Translations under genes and position numbers: made by a program
Origin: Atherix ibis
Lineage: Eukaryota > Arthropoda > Insecta > Diptera > Athericidae
DNA: 64,000 bases
Direction of reading: 5' to 3'
Assembly: GCA_958298945.1 (NCBI GenBank)
Contig: OY282605.1
Coordinates: 7,835,811-7,899,810 of the forward strand
The notes under the pieces: model-generated
Told to the model about the DNA's origin: nothing
What the model saw: only the letters and a program-made list of their open reading frames with translations
Databases searched by the model: none
Shown: positions 49,341 to 62,028 of the stretch, piece after piece
Layout of the letters: every line of letters starts with the position of its first letter
Numbering within the stretch: the stretch's first letter is position 1

Positions 49341-50783
49341 ACGCTAGAGGCTGCTGCCGTCTGTTTATGTACAAATTTCTCAAAGCTTTTTTTTCCCAAT
49401 CATTCTCTTTTTTCTCTTCTCGCAAATAAATTCCAAATTGCGAAAACACCAAACAATGAAGGGAACGAATGAATAGGGAAAAAAAAATTCCAAAAGAAAA
49501 CTTGCAACGGAAAATATTCAAAGACGAAAGGAATTTGTGACTGGCAATAAGAAAAGAAAGAAAAAAGCCAAACCATGCACATGTATACACGCATACGAGC
49601 GTCCCCCCCCCCCCCCCCCTCCTAACCAAATGTTTTTCAAGTAAAAGAATAAGAACGATGGAATTAGAAGAGAACGAGAGAAAGAGAAGTACATATGCAA
49701 ATTTAAATTAATGACGTTGATGACGACATCACAAATTTCAATACGCAAAACATTAATGATGAAAGAGTCATGGAGAGGGAGAAGAAACAATAATAAACGA
49801 ACGACGCAGAAAGAAATTGAAATAAATTTGCTTGTACACATATGCACACACGTCCGTAGGCAATAGAGCCAATCATTCTGGTAGTGTTGTTAAGGCTGCT
49901 TCTCGACACGATTTATCGAAAAGAGAGGAAGGCGTAGAGGGTTGGCCCAACATTGGAAACTGGTTCCGTCGTTCACTTATGACTTGGTTTGAGTCGACTT
50001 GACTTGATTTGACTTGACTTGACTTGGATTTGGCTCCAATATTCGATGAGGTTCGGTCTCCCCCAGAACGGGTTATTATTGAGCAACCGACAAAACTTCA
50101 TTCCAAAGAGCACTCACGCACACTGCCCCATCATAATTAAAGAGAACTGTACAAGCGTAAGCAGGACAGTTAACTTAATCGATTGCCTCACAGGCACTCA
50201 TATGAGCAACAAAGATGGCGAATAATAGTAATTTTGTATTTTGTTGATTCGCTTGCGTTGGTCGATAAATTATGAAATGGAAATTTTTCGCGCGCTAAAT
50301 CCTGTTGCGGCAACATTGCGCCATATTACAGTGTAGGCAACAAAAAACTATCAACAAAAAAAAACTTCAACTTTTGCAATTTGCACTCGATTAACAATAT
50401 AGAAAACCGAATAGTATTGTCACAGGTGCGCAAATTGTTTTGTTTTATTTGAATTTCTGACTTGATTTTCCATTTTTTTTCCTCTTTTTTATTAAATACC
50501 CACTATTTGTTGTTGATTGAAAATTTTTGTATTTCTATTTTCGTCACGATTTGTAAGTGAAACTTTTCTGAACCTTATTTAATTTTGTTTTTCTTAAAGT
50601 AAATGTGTACATGTTATTCAGAGTTTTCCTTACTCCACCTTTGTTTTGATATGTCAGACTCTATTTATAAAGAACTGACAGTGGTGGTGGCTATGGCCAT
50701 CATCGAGTATCGAACATTTTTCAACGCAATCTTGAATGTGGTGCGAAACCTGGCAACATGCCGGTAAATTTTCATATTATAAT
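49341..50783. other. Non-coding DNA with a 17-base C run and CTTGA repeats
   Basis: C17 lies at 49603-49619. ACTTG/ATTTG-type pentamers are tandem at 49981-50026. The frame at 50019-50225 has no recognised domain. Confidence 0.6.
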
Positions 50784-51612
50784 ATTATAACAGTACGGAA
50801 AAGCGTATAACACAGCGGCGATACCAGCCAAATCCGCAGGTGGCCATTTTCTTTATTTTGAATTTTTTTTATGGCAATCATTCCTGCTGTTTTTTTTTCT
50901 TTCTTCTAAAAAATTTTTTTTGAGAAAAAATTCCTCAAATTTCATAAAATAGAAAAATACTCTTTGGAATTACCTTTTTGCGGGGGCAGGGGGGAATGGG
51001 GATGGTTTTTTTACCTTTTTGCAAATATTTTTTTTTGTAATATCGTTAATTAATGTTTTCCGTTTTTTTTGCAGATTTTGAATTTTTATTACAACAAAAA
51101 ACTTTTTATTGTTTTCATATAAATTTAGGGAATTTTTATATCTTTTCTTTGAGAGAAAAAGAACGTTTTATTTTATTATTATTAAAAAAAAGTTTAAGTT
51201 TTTACCATTTTTAGAGTTTTTTTTGTTTTGTTTTAGGAAATTTTTTCCAGTAATTTTATGAATTTCGTAAAATTCTATTTTTGTAGCTGAATTATAGTCA
51301 ATTTGTTCTTGTTTCTTTTTTTTTTTGGTAAATTTCCTCATAATTTTGTGGATTTAGTGAAAATTAGTAGAAATTTCCCATTTTATATTGGAACTTTGGA
51401 AAATATAAGAAATTTTTGTATTTGATAAAATATTTTTTGTGTAAGTTAATAATTTTGGTGTAATTTTTTCCTGTAAATATTTTTCCTATAAATTCTAAAG
51501 TTTTGTAATTTATTTTCTTTTTTCCTTTTCTTAATTTTTAATGGAAAATTTTTGTTAAATTTCAATTTTTAAATAAAATTTAATTTCGAAAAACTTTTGG
51601 CAGTTATTTCGA
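50784..51612. repeat. Duplicated segment, copy 2, with displaced flank
   Basis: The first ~80 bases (ATTATAACAGTACGGAAAAG, then CGGCGATACCAGCCAAATCC) match 47075 with about one difference. Similarity then continues through TGGCAATCATTCCTGCT, AATTTCATAAAATAGAA and TTTGGAATTACC to a TTTTTTTTGCAG-ATTTTG tract at 51080. At 51520-51612 lies the counterpart of the sequence that precedes copy 1, ending ACTTTTGGCAG. Confidence 0.8.
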
Positions 51613-53189
51613 AATTTTGTTAATCAATAATTTTTCTCATTAAAAATAATAATTTTGTATTAAAAAATAATTATTATTTTTTTTCAAATAATAATTTTGA
51701 ATTTTAAATGAGGTAATTTAATCAACCCCTCCCCTTCCCCTCTCTATCAACAATTAAATTTTAGCAGAAAATTTTAGCTGAAGTGCAAAAGTCGAAGAGG
51801 TTCATTCAAAACGATAAGAACGACAGGAAAAGAAAACATAGTAAAAGCTCTGTTGTGCGTTAAAGAGAGAACGAGAAACAAATTTTCATATAACCTCACC
51901 ACACACCACCCCATCAATTCGCAAGTGCGTATCTTCTTTTGTCGCTCATTAATTTCTGACACTAACTTACACTCTCTCTCACTCCCTCCTTTGTACCATT
52001 TCTCGTCTATCCACTTTCAACACCAAATTTTTCATCTCGTCACATTTAAACCATCGCCTATTGGTATGCAATTTATGATTATTTTCACAAACTTGAAAAT
52101 CAGTCATTTTTCAGCAGATTTTCTTATATTTTTAAATTTAAATTTTACATTATTTTCTAATTAGTTTTTATATCTGTATTCTTTAACAAATACTTTATGG
52201 AACTATTAAAAATTATGAATTAAAAAATAATAAATAATTTCCACGCACGTGCCTAACTTGAGAGACTATCTCATCATCAATCCCAACTGAACTGAGACAG
52301 ACAATCCGTAAAAATAATGAATGAAATTTTAACTAAATTTTTATTATCTTTATTCATTCTTAGTTTTATTGTCAACAAAACGTGAATGAACATCGTGCGT
52401 AATCATTTCGTCAAGTATGAGTAAGAAATTCCAAACAAAATCGACAAAAAAATGTGCTAATCAAAAAATCCAAGCCGGCAATTTTCATTCTTATCGATAA
52501 AAAAATATTATTCATGAAAATTCGATTCGTGAAGATAATTATTTATTAAATAAATAAACTTTAAAAAGTGATTATTTTCGTTAGGATTATTTTCGAAGAA
52601 ATTCAGTTCATTTATTTTTAAGATAAACACGAAAAAAAACTGACACTTCAATGGGTTGTGGGGGTCGGTGTGGTTGGTTAGAGCAGATCGTCGACAGTCT
52701 TGAATGAATAAATAAATTTCGAGTTAAAAAATAAATAAATTTTTGGAGAAAATTCACACTCGACAAATGGAAGAAAATTATTGGAAAATTATATACTAAC
52801 ATCGTTTTTTATGATAAATCAACAAATAATGAACAAATTTTTTTTTTATAAGAAAATTCGTCATTTCGATGAGTTTTCATTTGTAATTTTATAAAAAAGG
52901 AGAACACGTAATTTTTTCGAATGATGGAATGAGAAAAAATTCAATAAACGATTTTTTTAAAATATTCTTTTGATAATTATTTTTGCTAAGATTTTATAAA
53001 AAAAAAGGAACAAAATTTTAATAGAAGCGAAACTATTTTTTTGATCTAACGTTTTTCTCTTTAATACCACAAATCACCTTTCACTTTAATATTAAAAAAA
53101 TAAATTTGAATTCAAGAACAAAATTTTTAGACCTTAACTAACGTTTCAATTCTAAAATTGCACTTTGCGTCGTTCGTAAAATTTTCCTC
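51613..53189. other. A/T-rich non-coding DNA
   Basis: No gene is supported. The frame 51853-52164 has no recognised domain. Confidence 0.6.
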
Positions 53190-54690
53190 AAAAATTGATT
53201 TGGACTATAAAGTTTTCATTTGAACTCTAAATTTACCTTTTGGATCATAAAGTTCCTCTTAAACTCTAAAATTGCACGCGACATCTGGAATGTCGTTTGG
53301 ACCCTAAAAGAAAACTAAAAAAAACCTATTAGCCAATGTAAAAAAATTCCTCTTTGGACCCGTAAATTACTACTTAAAAACGAGTTGTTTATTGGACTTA
53401 AAAAATTGCACAATTTATTAACGAACGCAAAAATTGCAATACAATATTTTTGGACCCTAAAATGTTCAATATTGTTTTGGACCCTAAAATTATAAATTAT
53501 TTTTGGAACCTAAAATAATCACAAAGCAATTTTGGAGCCAAAAATTGATTAAAAATTATTTTTGGACCCTAAAATTATCACAAATTATTTTTGGACCCTA
53601 AAATTACCATAATTTTTTTGTACCCAATAAATTATTTTTGAACACTAAAATGATCACAAAGCATTTTTACCCCAAAAATCGACGAAAATTATTTTTGGAC
53701 CCTAAAATTATAATTTCTTTTTAGACTAAAATGATCAGAAATTAATTCTGGATCCTTAAACTGGCACAAATTATTTTTGGACCTCAAAATTCCATTATTT
53801 TTTTTTGTACCCAAAAATTGCCTTAAAATATTTTTGGACCTCAAAATTTCCATTATTTTTTTGAGACCCTTTATCTGAAAATTATGTTTGGACCCTAAAA
53901 TTATCACAAATTATTTTTGGACCCTAAAATTTTCATTAATTCTTTGGGACCCTTAATATATAAACTATTTTTGGACCCTAAAATTATCCCATAGCATTTT
54001 TTAATCCAAAAATCAATGAAAATTATTTTTGGACCTCAAAATTTCCATTATTTCTTTGGGACCCTTAAACTAAAAATTATGTTTGGACCCTAAAATTATC
54101 ACAAAATATTTTGGACCCTAAAATTTTCCTTAAATTTTTGGGACCCTTAATATATAAACTATTTTTGGACCCTTAAATTATCCCGCAGCATTTTTTAATC
54201 CAAAAATCAATGAAAATGATTTTTGGACCTCAAAATTTCCATTATTTTTTTGAGACCCTTTATCTGAAAATTATGTTTGGACCCTAAAATTATCACAAAT
54301 TATTTTTGGACCCTAAAATTCTAATTAATTCTTTGGGACCCTTAATATATAAACTATTTTTGGACCCTAAAATTATCCCATAGCATTTTTTAATCCAAAA
54401 ATCAATGAAAATGATTTTTGGACCCTAAAATTATAATTTATTTTTAGACTAAAATAATCACAAAATTAATTTTAGATCTTTAAACTAGCACAAATTATTT
54501 TTGGACTCTACAATTACTTCTTGATTAAAGATGACACCATCGAAATGCCCCTTACAACTTCCTACTTGGACCCGGAAATTCATCCTGTGCTCTTTAAAAT
54601 TACTTTTTCAACCCAACAACCACTCGATTGACTCTAAAATTACAGGCGTAACTATAAAATTACTATTTAATTACACTAACACCCATAAAT
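53190..54690. repeat. GGACCCTAAAATTA array 1
   Basis: Dozens of diverged units of roughly 30-40 bp share ATTATTTTTGGACCCTAAAA, followed by TTATCACAAA or TTTCCATTA. A higher-order unit of about 195 bp is obvious where ATTATGTTTGGACCCTAAAA recurs at 53881, 54076 and 54270 with the same following blocks, including CCCATAGCATTTTTTAATCC and CTTTGGGACCCTTAATATAT. The copies are in one orientation. Confidence 0.93.
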
Positions 54691-57674
54691 TATTCTTTAA
54701 CTAAGGTTAGACCTTTTATGTTAAAGAAAATTTGAATCGAAAAAATAGTTCATTGAACCAGCAAATTATCTCAAATAATTTTTTAGACCCTCTAAAAATT
54801 GACGACATTTGCAGTTTACATATGCCCACCCAAACTCACCATAGAATCACCAACCTTTCAGAGATGATTATTTCAAAATCGGTTTTGACTCACAAATTCC
54901 AATTCGGATTCGAAAAAAACCTTTCGGACCTTAAAATAATTCTCTTGATACCAAAATTTCGCTTAGATTACATTTAATTCTAACTCACAGTATCAAAACA
55001 AAACAATTTTGAGTACAATTTCATTTTATATTAATGTTGAGAAAATGGTTTTTTTTTTACGCAAATAAATCTGATTTATTGGAATTCACATAAAAAATTA
55101 CAAAATCAAAATGAATTTAAAGAAAAAATTTACCATAACCAAAAAAATAAAAATAAAAATACAAATTAAAAGAACTTCTCAAAATCGATTTAAATCGAAA
55201 GTCCTTCCATTACCAAAATAGACACAATCAATAATTTGTTAAATATTTTATGTTAAAAAAAAAAAGACGAACAATTTCAATTTACAATTTTACAAATTAT
55301 AATTTTCTACTTAATTCACAGGAAACTAAGTGAAAAACAGAAATCGTTTTTGATTCCATTTGCGACATGAATGTTTTTTTTTTATTTTAACTTTGAAAAT
55401 TTAATTCAACATATTAAATTTTGATGATGACTTGTTTTTGGACACATTATAAAATAATTACACAAAAAAATTTATAATGAATAAATAAATACGCCTTAAA
55501 AATAATTTATTCATGTTGGAAATTAATTTCTTTTAATATATTAATTAATAAAATATCATAAAAAATATTTAATTTTTTATTAGTTATAGAAAAAAAAAAA
55601 CTCTCATGACATTGTCCTTAAGTTTTTTTGTTTTTATTAAAACGACAAGAAAATGTTGCAGCAACACGGTGATTCTGGGCGAATGTTGCCTAAACATGGG
55701 AGTCACCGGTGCATAAGAAAAAACCGCAATCAAAGACAACAACCAATTCCAAAGCAAGTTCACGAACTAAACCCATGATTATCGATAATGCAGTTTTTTT
55801 AAAAATAATTCCCTCTCCTCTCTCGACAACATGCAATTTACTAAATGAACAGTAAAAAAAAATAAAAGAAAAGAAAATTGTTTTTTTTTTTAAAGAGTTT
55901 TTTATAAAAATTATTTTACAAAATTACGAATTGAATTTTTTTTTCCTCAATCAAAGTTTAATATTGGAGAAACTTGGCAACAATGAATCTAAACTTGAAC
56001 CGTGCACGAACCGAAAGGGAGCACGCAGCACAACAGCAGCAAGCGTGTGTTGTGTTTGCCATACTTCTAACGTTCGAATTTAACCCGCACACGACCGCGA
56101 GTAATTATCGTGAGAGCTGTTATAGAAAAATTGTAAATTTCTGTCTCGCTTTCGCACACACCATACCATTAACTGCACTTGCTATTCGATTGCAGTTACG
56201 AATGCTAAACGAGGCACCAAAAAATGAGAATTTCTTAATCAGCGAGAGAGAGACTGAAAAGGCTGAAGTAAAATGGAGAGAACGACAAATATGCGAAGAC
56301 TTTTTATGTGGTAAGAAAAGAGAAAGCAACATAAACTATTGTGAGTGCATGCAGGCGGTAAAAGTTGGATGATTAGCAACACGACACGCGTATGCATCAT
56401 GAGCTTTTGTGCACGCACGTTGCAGATATTTTAAAGCTTTTTTGGTCGTCATTATTTTTTCTTCTGATTTTTCGTGGAATTTTTTTTCTTTTTTGATTTT
56501 TTGCTTGAATTTTTATGTGAATTATTTTTAAAAAAACGTTTTGTTTTTATTAAATTAAATTTCACTAAAAGTTTTTTTTAATTAACTTTCTCAACAAGTA
56601 CTTTTTCTGTGTGAGTTCTCTAAAAATATTCTTTTTTTTTTTATTCTGCAAAATGTTTGTTTTAATGAATTTTATAAAAATAAAATGCCTTTTTTCCCTT
56701 AAATTGTTCTAAAATGAATTGACCCTTTTGCCTTTTTACCAAAAAAAAATGTTTTCCTTTTGAATTTCCCATAAAATGAGATTTTTTTTCTTAAATTAAG
56801 TTTTTTTTCAGAGTTTCCCTAAAAATGTTCTTTTTTAAATGGGTTTCCCTAAAAAAAGAAGGTACTTTCTCGATTGAATTTTCAAACAAATTGTTTTTAG
56901 TCTGTAATTTTCGAAAAAAAACCGCTCCTTACGATATTTTTGCAAAAATAAAAACATTTTTTTCATTAAAAAATTTCCCTTTTATTCTTAAATTTCCCTA
57001 ACAAAGACTTTGATTTTCAATTTCTCATCAAATTTCCTTAAATTCCCAAAAATATTTTTTTAAAAAAAAACAATTTTTTCCCGAATTTATTTTCTAAAAA
57101 CTTCAAAATTTTTTATGAAAAAAAATTGCGTTTAAAAAAAAAATTATCGGAAAAATTATGAAAAATTTCAACAACAAAAATTTTACAGACATTTTTATTT
57201 TTTCTTTATTTTTATAATTTCCGTAATAAAAATGCAGTTTTTTTTTAATAGTTTTATAGAAAGAAAAAAAAACAACTCAATTTCGACAATAATCGCAAAA
57301 TGGTTTTTTCGTAAATACAAAATTTCGAACTGACGAAGATGAATTTTGATAATCCAAATCGAAATTGGAATAAAATTGATAATAAAAATTGAGAGTACTC
57401 GTAAAATAAGAAAAAACTGCGGTTTTTTCATGTCATTTCAATCGAATTAAGGTCAGTCAGCAGAGTATTTTTTTCTTTGTGATTTTATTTTTACATATCA
57501 TCCTCCATTTTGTGAATGGCAAATTTTTTTTTCCTTCAATGAAATCACAAATTAAATGCAATCACAGTTAAAAATAGTAATGATAACAATAATGAATAAT
57601 AAATTAACAATTAAAAATTATTGAAGTTTTCTTTCTACTTTCTTTTTGTAAATATATTTTTACTATTATTTAAA
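54691..57674. other. Non-coding DNA between the two related arrays
   Basis: No gene is firmly supported. A 130-codon open frame from ATG 55983 to 56372 on the plus strand lies in a less A/T-rich island (55970-56420) but has no recognised domain. At 56570-57130, loosely repeated TTTCCCTAAAAATGTTCTTT motifs form another weak array. Confidence 0.55.
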
Positions 57675-58760
57675 ATTCCTGTTTGGACCCATAAATTACT
57701 CCTTAACAACGAATTGTTCACTAAACCCTAAAAATTGTGCAAACTATTCTTGGACCCTAAAATTACCAAAATTTTTTTTGGATTTAAAAATTATCAGAAA
57801 TTTTTTTGGACCATTAAATTATCACTATTTATTTTTGGGACTCTAAAAATGCCAATAAATTTTTTTGGACCCTAAAATTATAATTTATTTTTAGACTAAA
57901 ATTGCCAATTTATTTTTGGACCCTAAATTTACAATTTATTTTTGAACCCAAAAATTGACGCAAATTAGTTTTGGACCCTAAAATTACAATTTTTTTGGAC
58001 CCTAAAATTATGGCAATTTTTTTTGGACTCTAAATTTACGACATTTTATTTTTGAACCCAAAAATTACCATTTATTATTTTCGGACCCAAAAACTATTAT
58101 ACCATAAAATATTTTTGGACCCTAAAATTTTTTGGATTTAAAAATTATCACAAATTTTTTTGTACCATAAAATTATCACTATTTATTTTTGGGACTCTAA
58201 AAATGCAAATAAACATTTTTGGACCCTAAAAATACCATAATTTCTTTTGGACCCTAAAGTCAAAATTTATTTTTAGATTAAAATTGCCAATTTATTTTTG
58301 GACCCTAAATTTACAATTTACTTTTGAACCCAAAAATGGACACAAATTATTTTTGGACCCTCAAATTACAATTTATTTTCGGACCCAAAAATTACCATAA
58401 TTATTTTCGGACCCCCAAATTGCCACAAATTACTTTCACAACCAAAAATTGCCATAGAATTTTATTAAACCCTTAAATTACCATAATTTCTTTTGGACCC
58501 TAAAATTATAAATTATTTTTAAACTTAAATTGCCACAAATTATTTGTGGACCCTAAAATTACGACAATTTTTTTTGGACTCTAAATTTACGACCATTTAT
58601 TTTTGAACCAAAAAATTACTATAAATTATTTTCGGACACAAAAATTGCCATAAAATATTTTTCGACCCTAAAATTATAATTTATTTTCAGACTAAAATCA
58701 CCACTAAAATTTTTTTTAGATCCTAAAATTACGATAATTTTTTTTGGACCCTAAAATTAT
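57675..58760. repeat. GGACCCTAAAATTA array 2
   Basis: Same unit and orientation as array 1 (TTTTTGGACCCTAAAATTA). Its left edge, ATTCCTGTTTGGACCCATAA followed by a diverged AACAACGAATTGTTC block, matches 53346-53395 of array 1. The arrays therefore share a non-repeat-unit flank and look like duplicates of one locus. Internal order differs, with its own repeated blocks such as GGACTCTAAATTTACGA near 58024 and 58577. Confidence 0.93.
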
Positions 58761-60329
58761 CACAAATTTTTGAATAAAAAAACTTGTTTTGCCAAAAAAA
58801 AAATATCCATGCACCGAAATAAATGGTTTTTTTTTTATAAAAAGATGAAAATACTAACAAATGAAAGCATTTTTTGAGATGAAAAAATAATATTCGATTG
58901 CCTTGCCTAAGCATGCTCGATATGCCATTAAATTGCCATTTATCGATTATTCGAATTTATTGAAAAATATCGAATAACTGGTATTTTTTTTAAACTTTCT
59001 TAAGTTGTTCTAAATAAAAAAATTGAAAAGAAAACACTTTTGGGTGAAAACACAATTTGTCCACGGCCAAATCATTCTGTACACGCTGTTGTCAGGTTTA
59101 TTTAGTTTTTCTAAAAGTTATTGGCAAAAAATTGAACTTTTTCTAATTTCCGCCATTTTGTTATATTTTATTTAATTTCCTTTTCCTCATAAAAATGCAT
59201 ATTTTGTTAGGGAAACAAAAAAAAAATGCATTTTCTTAGCACTGCCTAAGCACTCTTTATATGCTGTTATAAGGTTTTATTAATTTTTACTAATCACGTT
59301 TTCATGGCAACTTTTCAAAAGGAATTAATTCTTCTTTTTTTCTCTCTCTCTATTTTTTTCTGGACCCAATTTCGACTAAAATATTTGAACAAGAATACTT
59401 TGTGTTGCAATAAACAGAAAAATAATTTTAAAAAGATTATAAAAAACGGTCTATTTGATAGAAGAAGAAAAAAATGAGAATTTAAAAAAAAAACCCATTA
59501 AAAGTGAAAAAGAGAAGAAAAGGAATTTCTATTGTCTTGAGGATCATCTCTTGCCTATAAATTCTTCATTTTCTCTTCCTTCTTATTTTGTTTATTTTAT
59601 TTTTTTTTTTTTTTTTTTGGGTATTGTTCTTTATTTTAGACTAAATGAATTTTGTGGAATATATTTTTTATGAATGACGAAACAATCTACAAAGAGGAAG
59701 AAGAAGCCTTAAAAATATTCTCTGCCGCAAACCTTTTCGAAAAGAAGACCAGTGACCAGTGGTTCGGTGGCTAGCATCTTAAGACAAAATATTCCAACTT
59801 CTCATTTTACCATTAATTTTTTTTTTCTGATCATTTTCTTTTTTTGCTGCTCTTTTTATTGAAAACAAAAGCAAAAAGACGAAGAAGAAGAAGAAGAAGA
59901 AAAGATTCAGTGTTATTTGAGCTTTAATTAAAAAAAGTTTCCTTTTCATTTTCTAACAAAAAATATTTTTTCCTTTTTTTTTAAAGAACAAAAATAAAAT
60001 TTCCAAAGAGAAGTGCTGCCAAATATGACAAAAAAAACCGCCACTTTATAAATTGTTCTAATTTAGCAACGTTTTTTTTCTTCTTAAAAATCTCTACTCC
60101 TTTTATACCGTCCCTCATTAAATAATTTTTCAGAGCAGTATTAAATGGACAATGTCATGATTTTCTTTGATTATTATTTTTATTTTTTTTAAAGAATACA
60201 CACAAACGGAATTAAATAAAAATTAATTTCCAACATAATTAATTGTTTATGAAAATATCGAATATGAATTAAGGGAGAGAAAAAAAAACCGAAATGAATA
60301 AATTGGAGAAAAGTTTGAGAGGCACTTAC
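58761..60329. other. A/T-rich non-coding DNA, probably intron
   Basis: No exon was recognised. A (GAA)n run lies at 59881-59902. The part next to 60330 is the start of the intron of the minus-strand gene. Confidence 0.6.
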
Positions 60330-60332
60330 CTT
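60324..60332 (-). other. Splice donor of the first coding exon
   Basis: On the minus strand AAG|GTAAGT matches the metazoan 5' splice consensus fully; the intron starts at 60329. The exon boundary falls exactly after codon 109. Confidence 0.75.
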
Positions 60333-60656
60333 GGCCGATGACGATCGCATTTTCATCGAAGTTGAATTTGTGTGCGAATGAGAGGTTACCGACGACTGTT
60401 TGATGCTGGATGCGCCTACGCTGCCGACTCCGGACGACGGTATCTGGTGATTGGTGGCTGACGTTGCGGTCGTGGTGACTGTGGAATCGCGCGACTCGCC
60501 CGACGACTGTACTGCACACTGTTGTGCAGCCGCCGCAGCAGCCACGGCGACAGCTGCTGCCGCCGACGACGACGATGACGACGTACCATTTGTCACGTGA
60601 TCAGCTGGCAACGATTCCGGTACTGTTTGCAGTGTGGTACGCATTGTAGCCGACAT
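60330..60656 (-). CDS. First coding exon of an unidentified host gene, low-complexity N-terminus
   Basis: The ATG complementary to 60654-60656 lies in a CAAAATG context, typical of fly start sites. The exon encodes 109 residues: MSATMRTTLQTVPESLPADH at the start, poly-Ser at 26-31, an Ala-rich run at 32-44, then a Ser/Thr-rich tail ending MKMRSSSAK. There is no signal peptide, membrane segment or catalytic motif, so the exon looks like a disordered cytoplasmic or nuclear N-terminus. It is far richer in G+C than its surroundings. The frame stays open past 60330, but a strong donor (AAG|GTAAGT) at the border and the fall into A/T-rich Phe/Ile codons argue that the exon ends there, in phase 0. 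From memory, MRTTLQ...PE resembles the start of fly PAR-1/MARK kinases. That is a weak recollection, not an identification, so no symbol is given. Later exons would lie to the left; none was found. Confidence 0.8.
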
Positions 60657-61270
60657 TTTGTTTTTGTTAATTCCGTTAAAATGTGTTTTTTTTTTCCTTT
60701 TCCGTTTCTTCTTTTTCTTAAGAAAATTTACTTTTATTCCTTTATTTTGCTTAACTATCTTCTTGCTCGCTCCTTTCCTCTTTCACGTTGTCGTTCTGGG
60801 AAAATCTATTTTTAAAAGAGGAAAAAAAAGGTTTTTGTTGGTATTGAAATTTTTTTATTATTTAAAAAAAATTTATATTAAATATTTTTTAGTTTTAATT
60901 TTTTTAAATTAATTTGAATGATTGTAAGTGTGTGCGTGTGCGTATATGAATTTCACTTTAAAACAAGCTCGCAACAGGAAGAAAGGAAAATTGTTTTGCA
61001 CCTTTTTTTTTTAAATAAATTTTCTTTTTTTTTCACATTTTTTAAATAAAACATTTTTTTTTATTGTTGGTAAAATCACAAAACACTGAATAAAAATTAT
61101 TTGTTTTTTTTTCTTTCTCTTTTTTAGAATTGGTAACAGATGATATTAAAAACAGCGCCTAAAAATATGCATTTTCCAATTGGGAATTTTGACGTTTTAT
61201 CATTGTTGTTGTTGTTGACATTCACGCGTTCGCGTTGACGTTGTTGATTTGTGAATCTTCGAAACTGAGA
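60657..61270 (-). promoter_or_regulatory. 5' UTR and candidate promoter of the 60330-60656 gene
   Basis: Upstream of the ATG, the minus strand carries an A/T-rich leader and then a CpG-richer patch (CAACGTCAACGCGAACGCGT, 61223-61242). A fly-type initiator TCAGTTTCG lies just upstream of the patch, with its A at about 61266. No TATA box or well-placed DPE was seen, and the leader could contain another intron. The transcription start is therefore tentative. Confidence 0.3.
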
Positions 61271-62028
61271 TGAAAAATCTTCCAAATTTTAGGAAATTAT
61301 CTGAAATTAGAAGACAACAAAAAAACACTCATTATTTAAATGGAATTTAATATTAGTCAGTCAATTCATATGTGTTTGTAGAAATAATTATTCATTTTTT
61401 TTTTTTTTTTTGTATTTATCATTGTTAAAAATAAAGCGAAAAATTCATATTGATTTCATGGAAATTCATTCAGACAAGAAATTTGAATAGTAAAAAAAAA
61501 ATTATGAATGAAAATGCATGAATAAATTTTATTTTTAATTATAATTAATATTATTATTACTATTTTTGGTAAATCATTCAACATTTGGGAATGTTTTTCT
61601 TTTTAAATTTTCTAATATTTTTTCTCCTTTTTTTCTACAAGAAAAAAGCATGTCGTCAACCAACAGTAAAAATATTAATGAATATTTAACGGAAATTGCC
61701 ATTAATCAATTAGAAATATTGAATTTTTGTTATACAAAAATTATTAAAATATAAAAGTCTGTCTGCCTCCCCCCCTTTGGACCCCTTCTCCTTCACGAAC
61801 AACAAAAAGAAATTGTTCTACAAAATTTTGTCATGTTTCCATCTTTAACCCTTCCACTCCCACACTCTATTGAGCAAAAGTGGGTCATTAAAATTAAAAA
61901 TCAACCAAAACGGTTTTCTTCTTCAGCTTTTTTAAGCATTTTATTTAAATTTTGATTTTTTAATATAATTTAAAATTTTATATTTATTAAAAATTTTGGA
62001 TTTTTTTTTAATTTAAAAAAAAAAAACC
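61271..62028. other. A/T-rich non-coding DNA
   Basis: No gene is supported. The frame 61566-61754 has no recognised domain. Confidence 0.6.

Noticed and set aside
53190..54690. CRISPR or protein-coding repeat
   Set aside because: Units are ragged and diverged, contain stops in all frames and have no spacers.
60189..60329. Extension of the host exon to the frame's stop
   Set aside because: A consensus splice donor ends the exon at 60330 and the codons beyond become A/T-rich Phe/Ile/Leu typical of intron.
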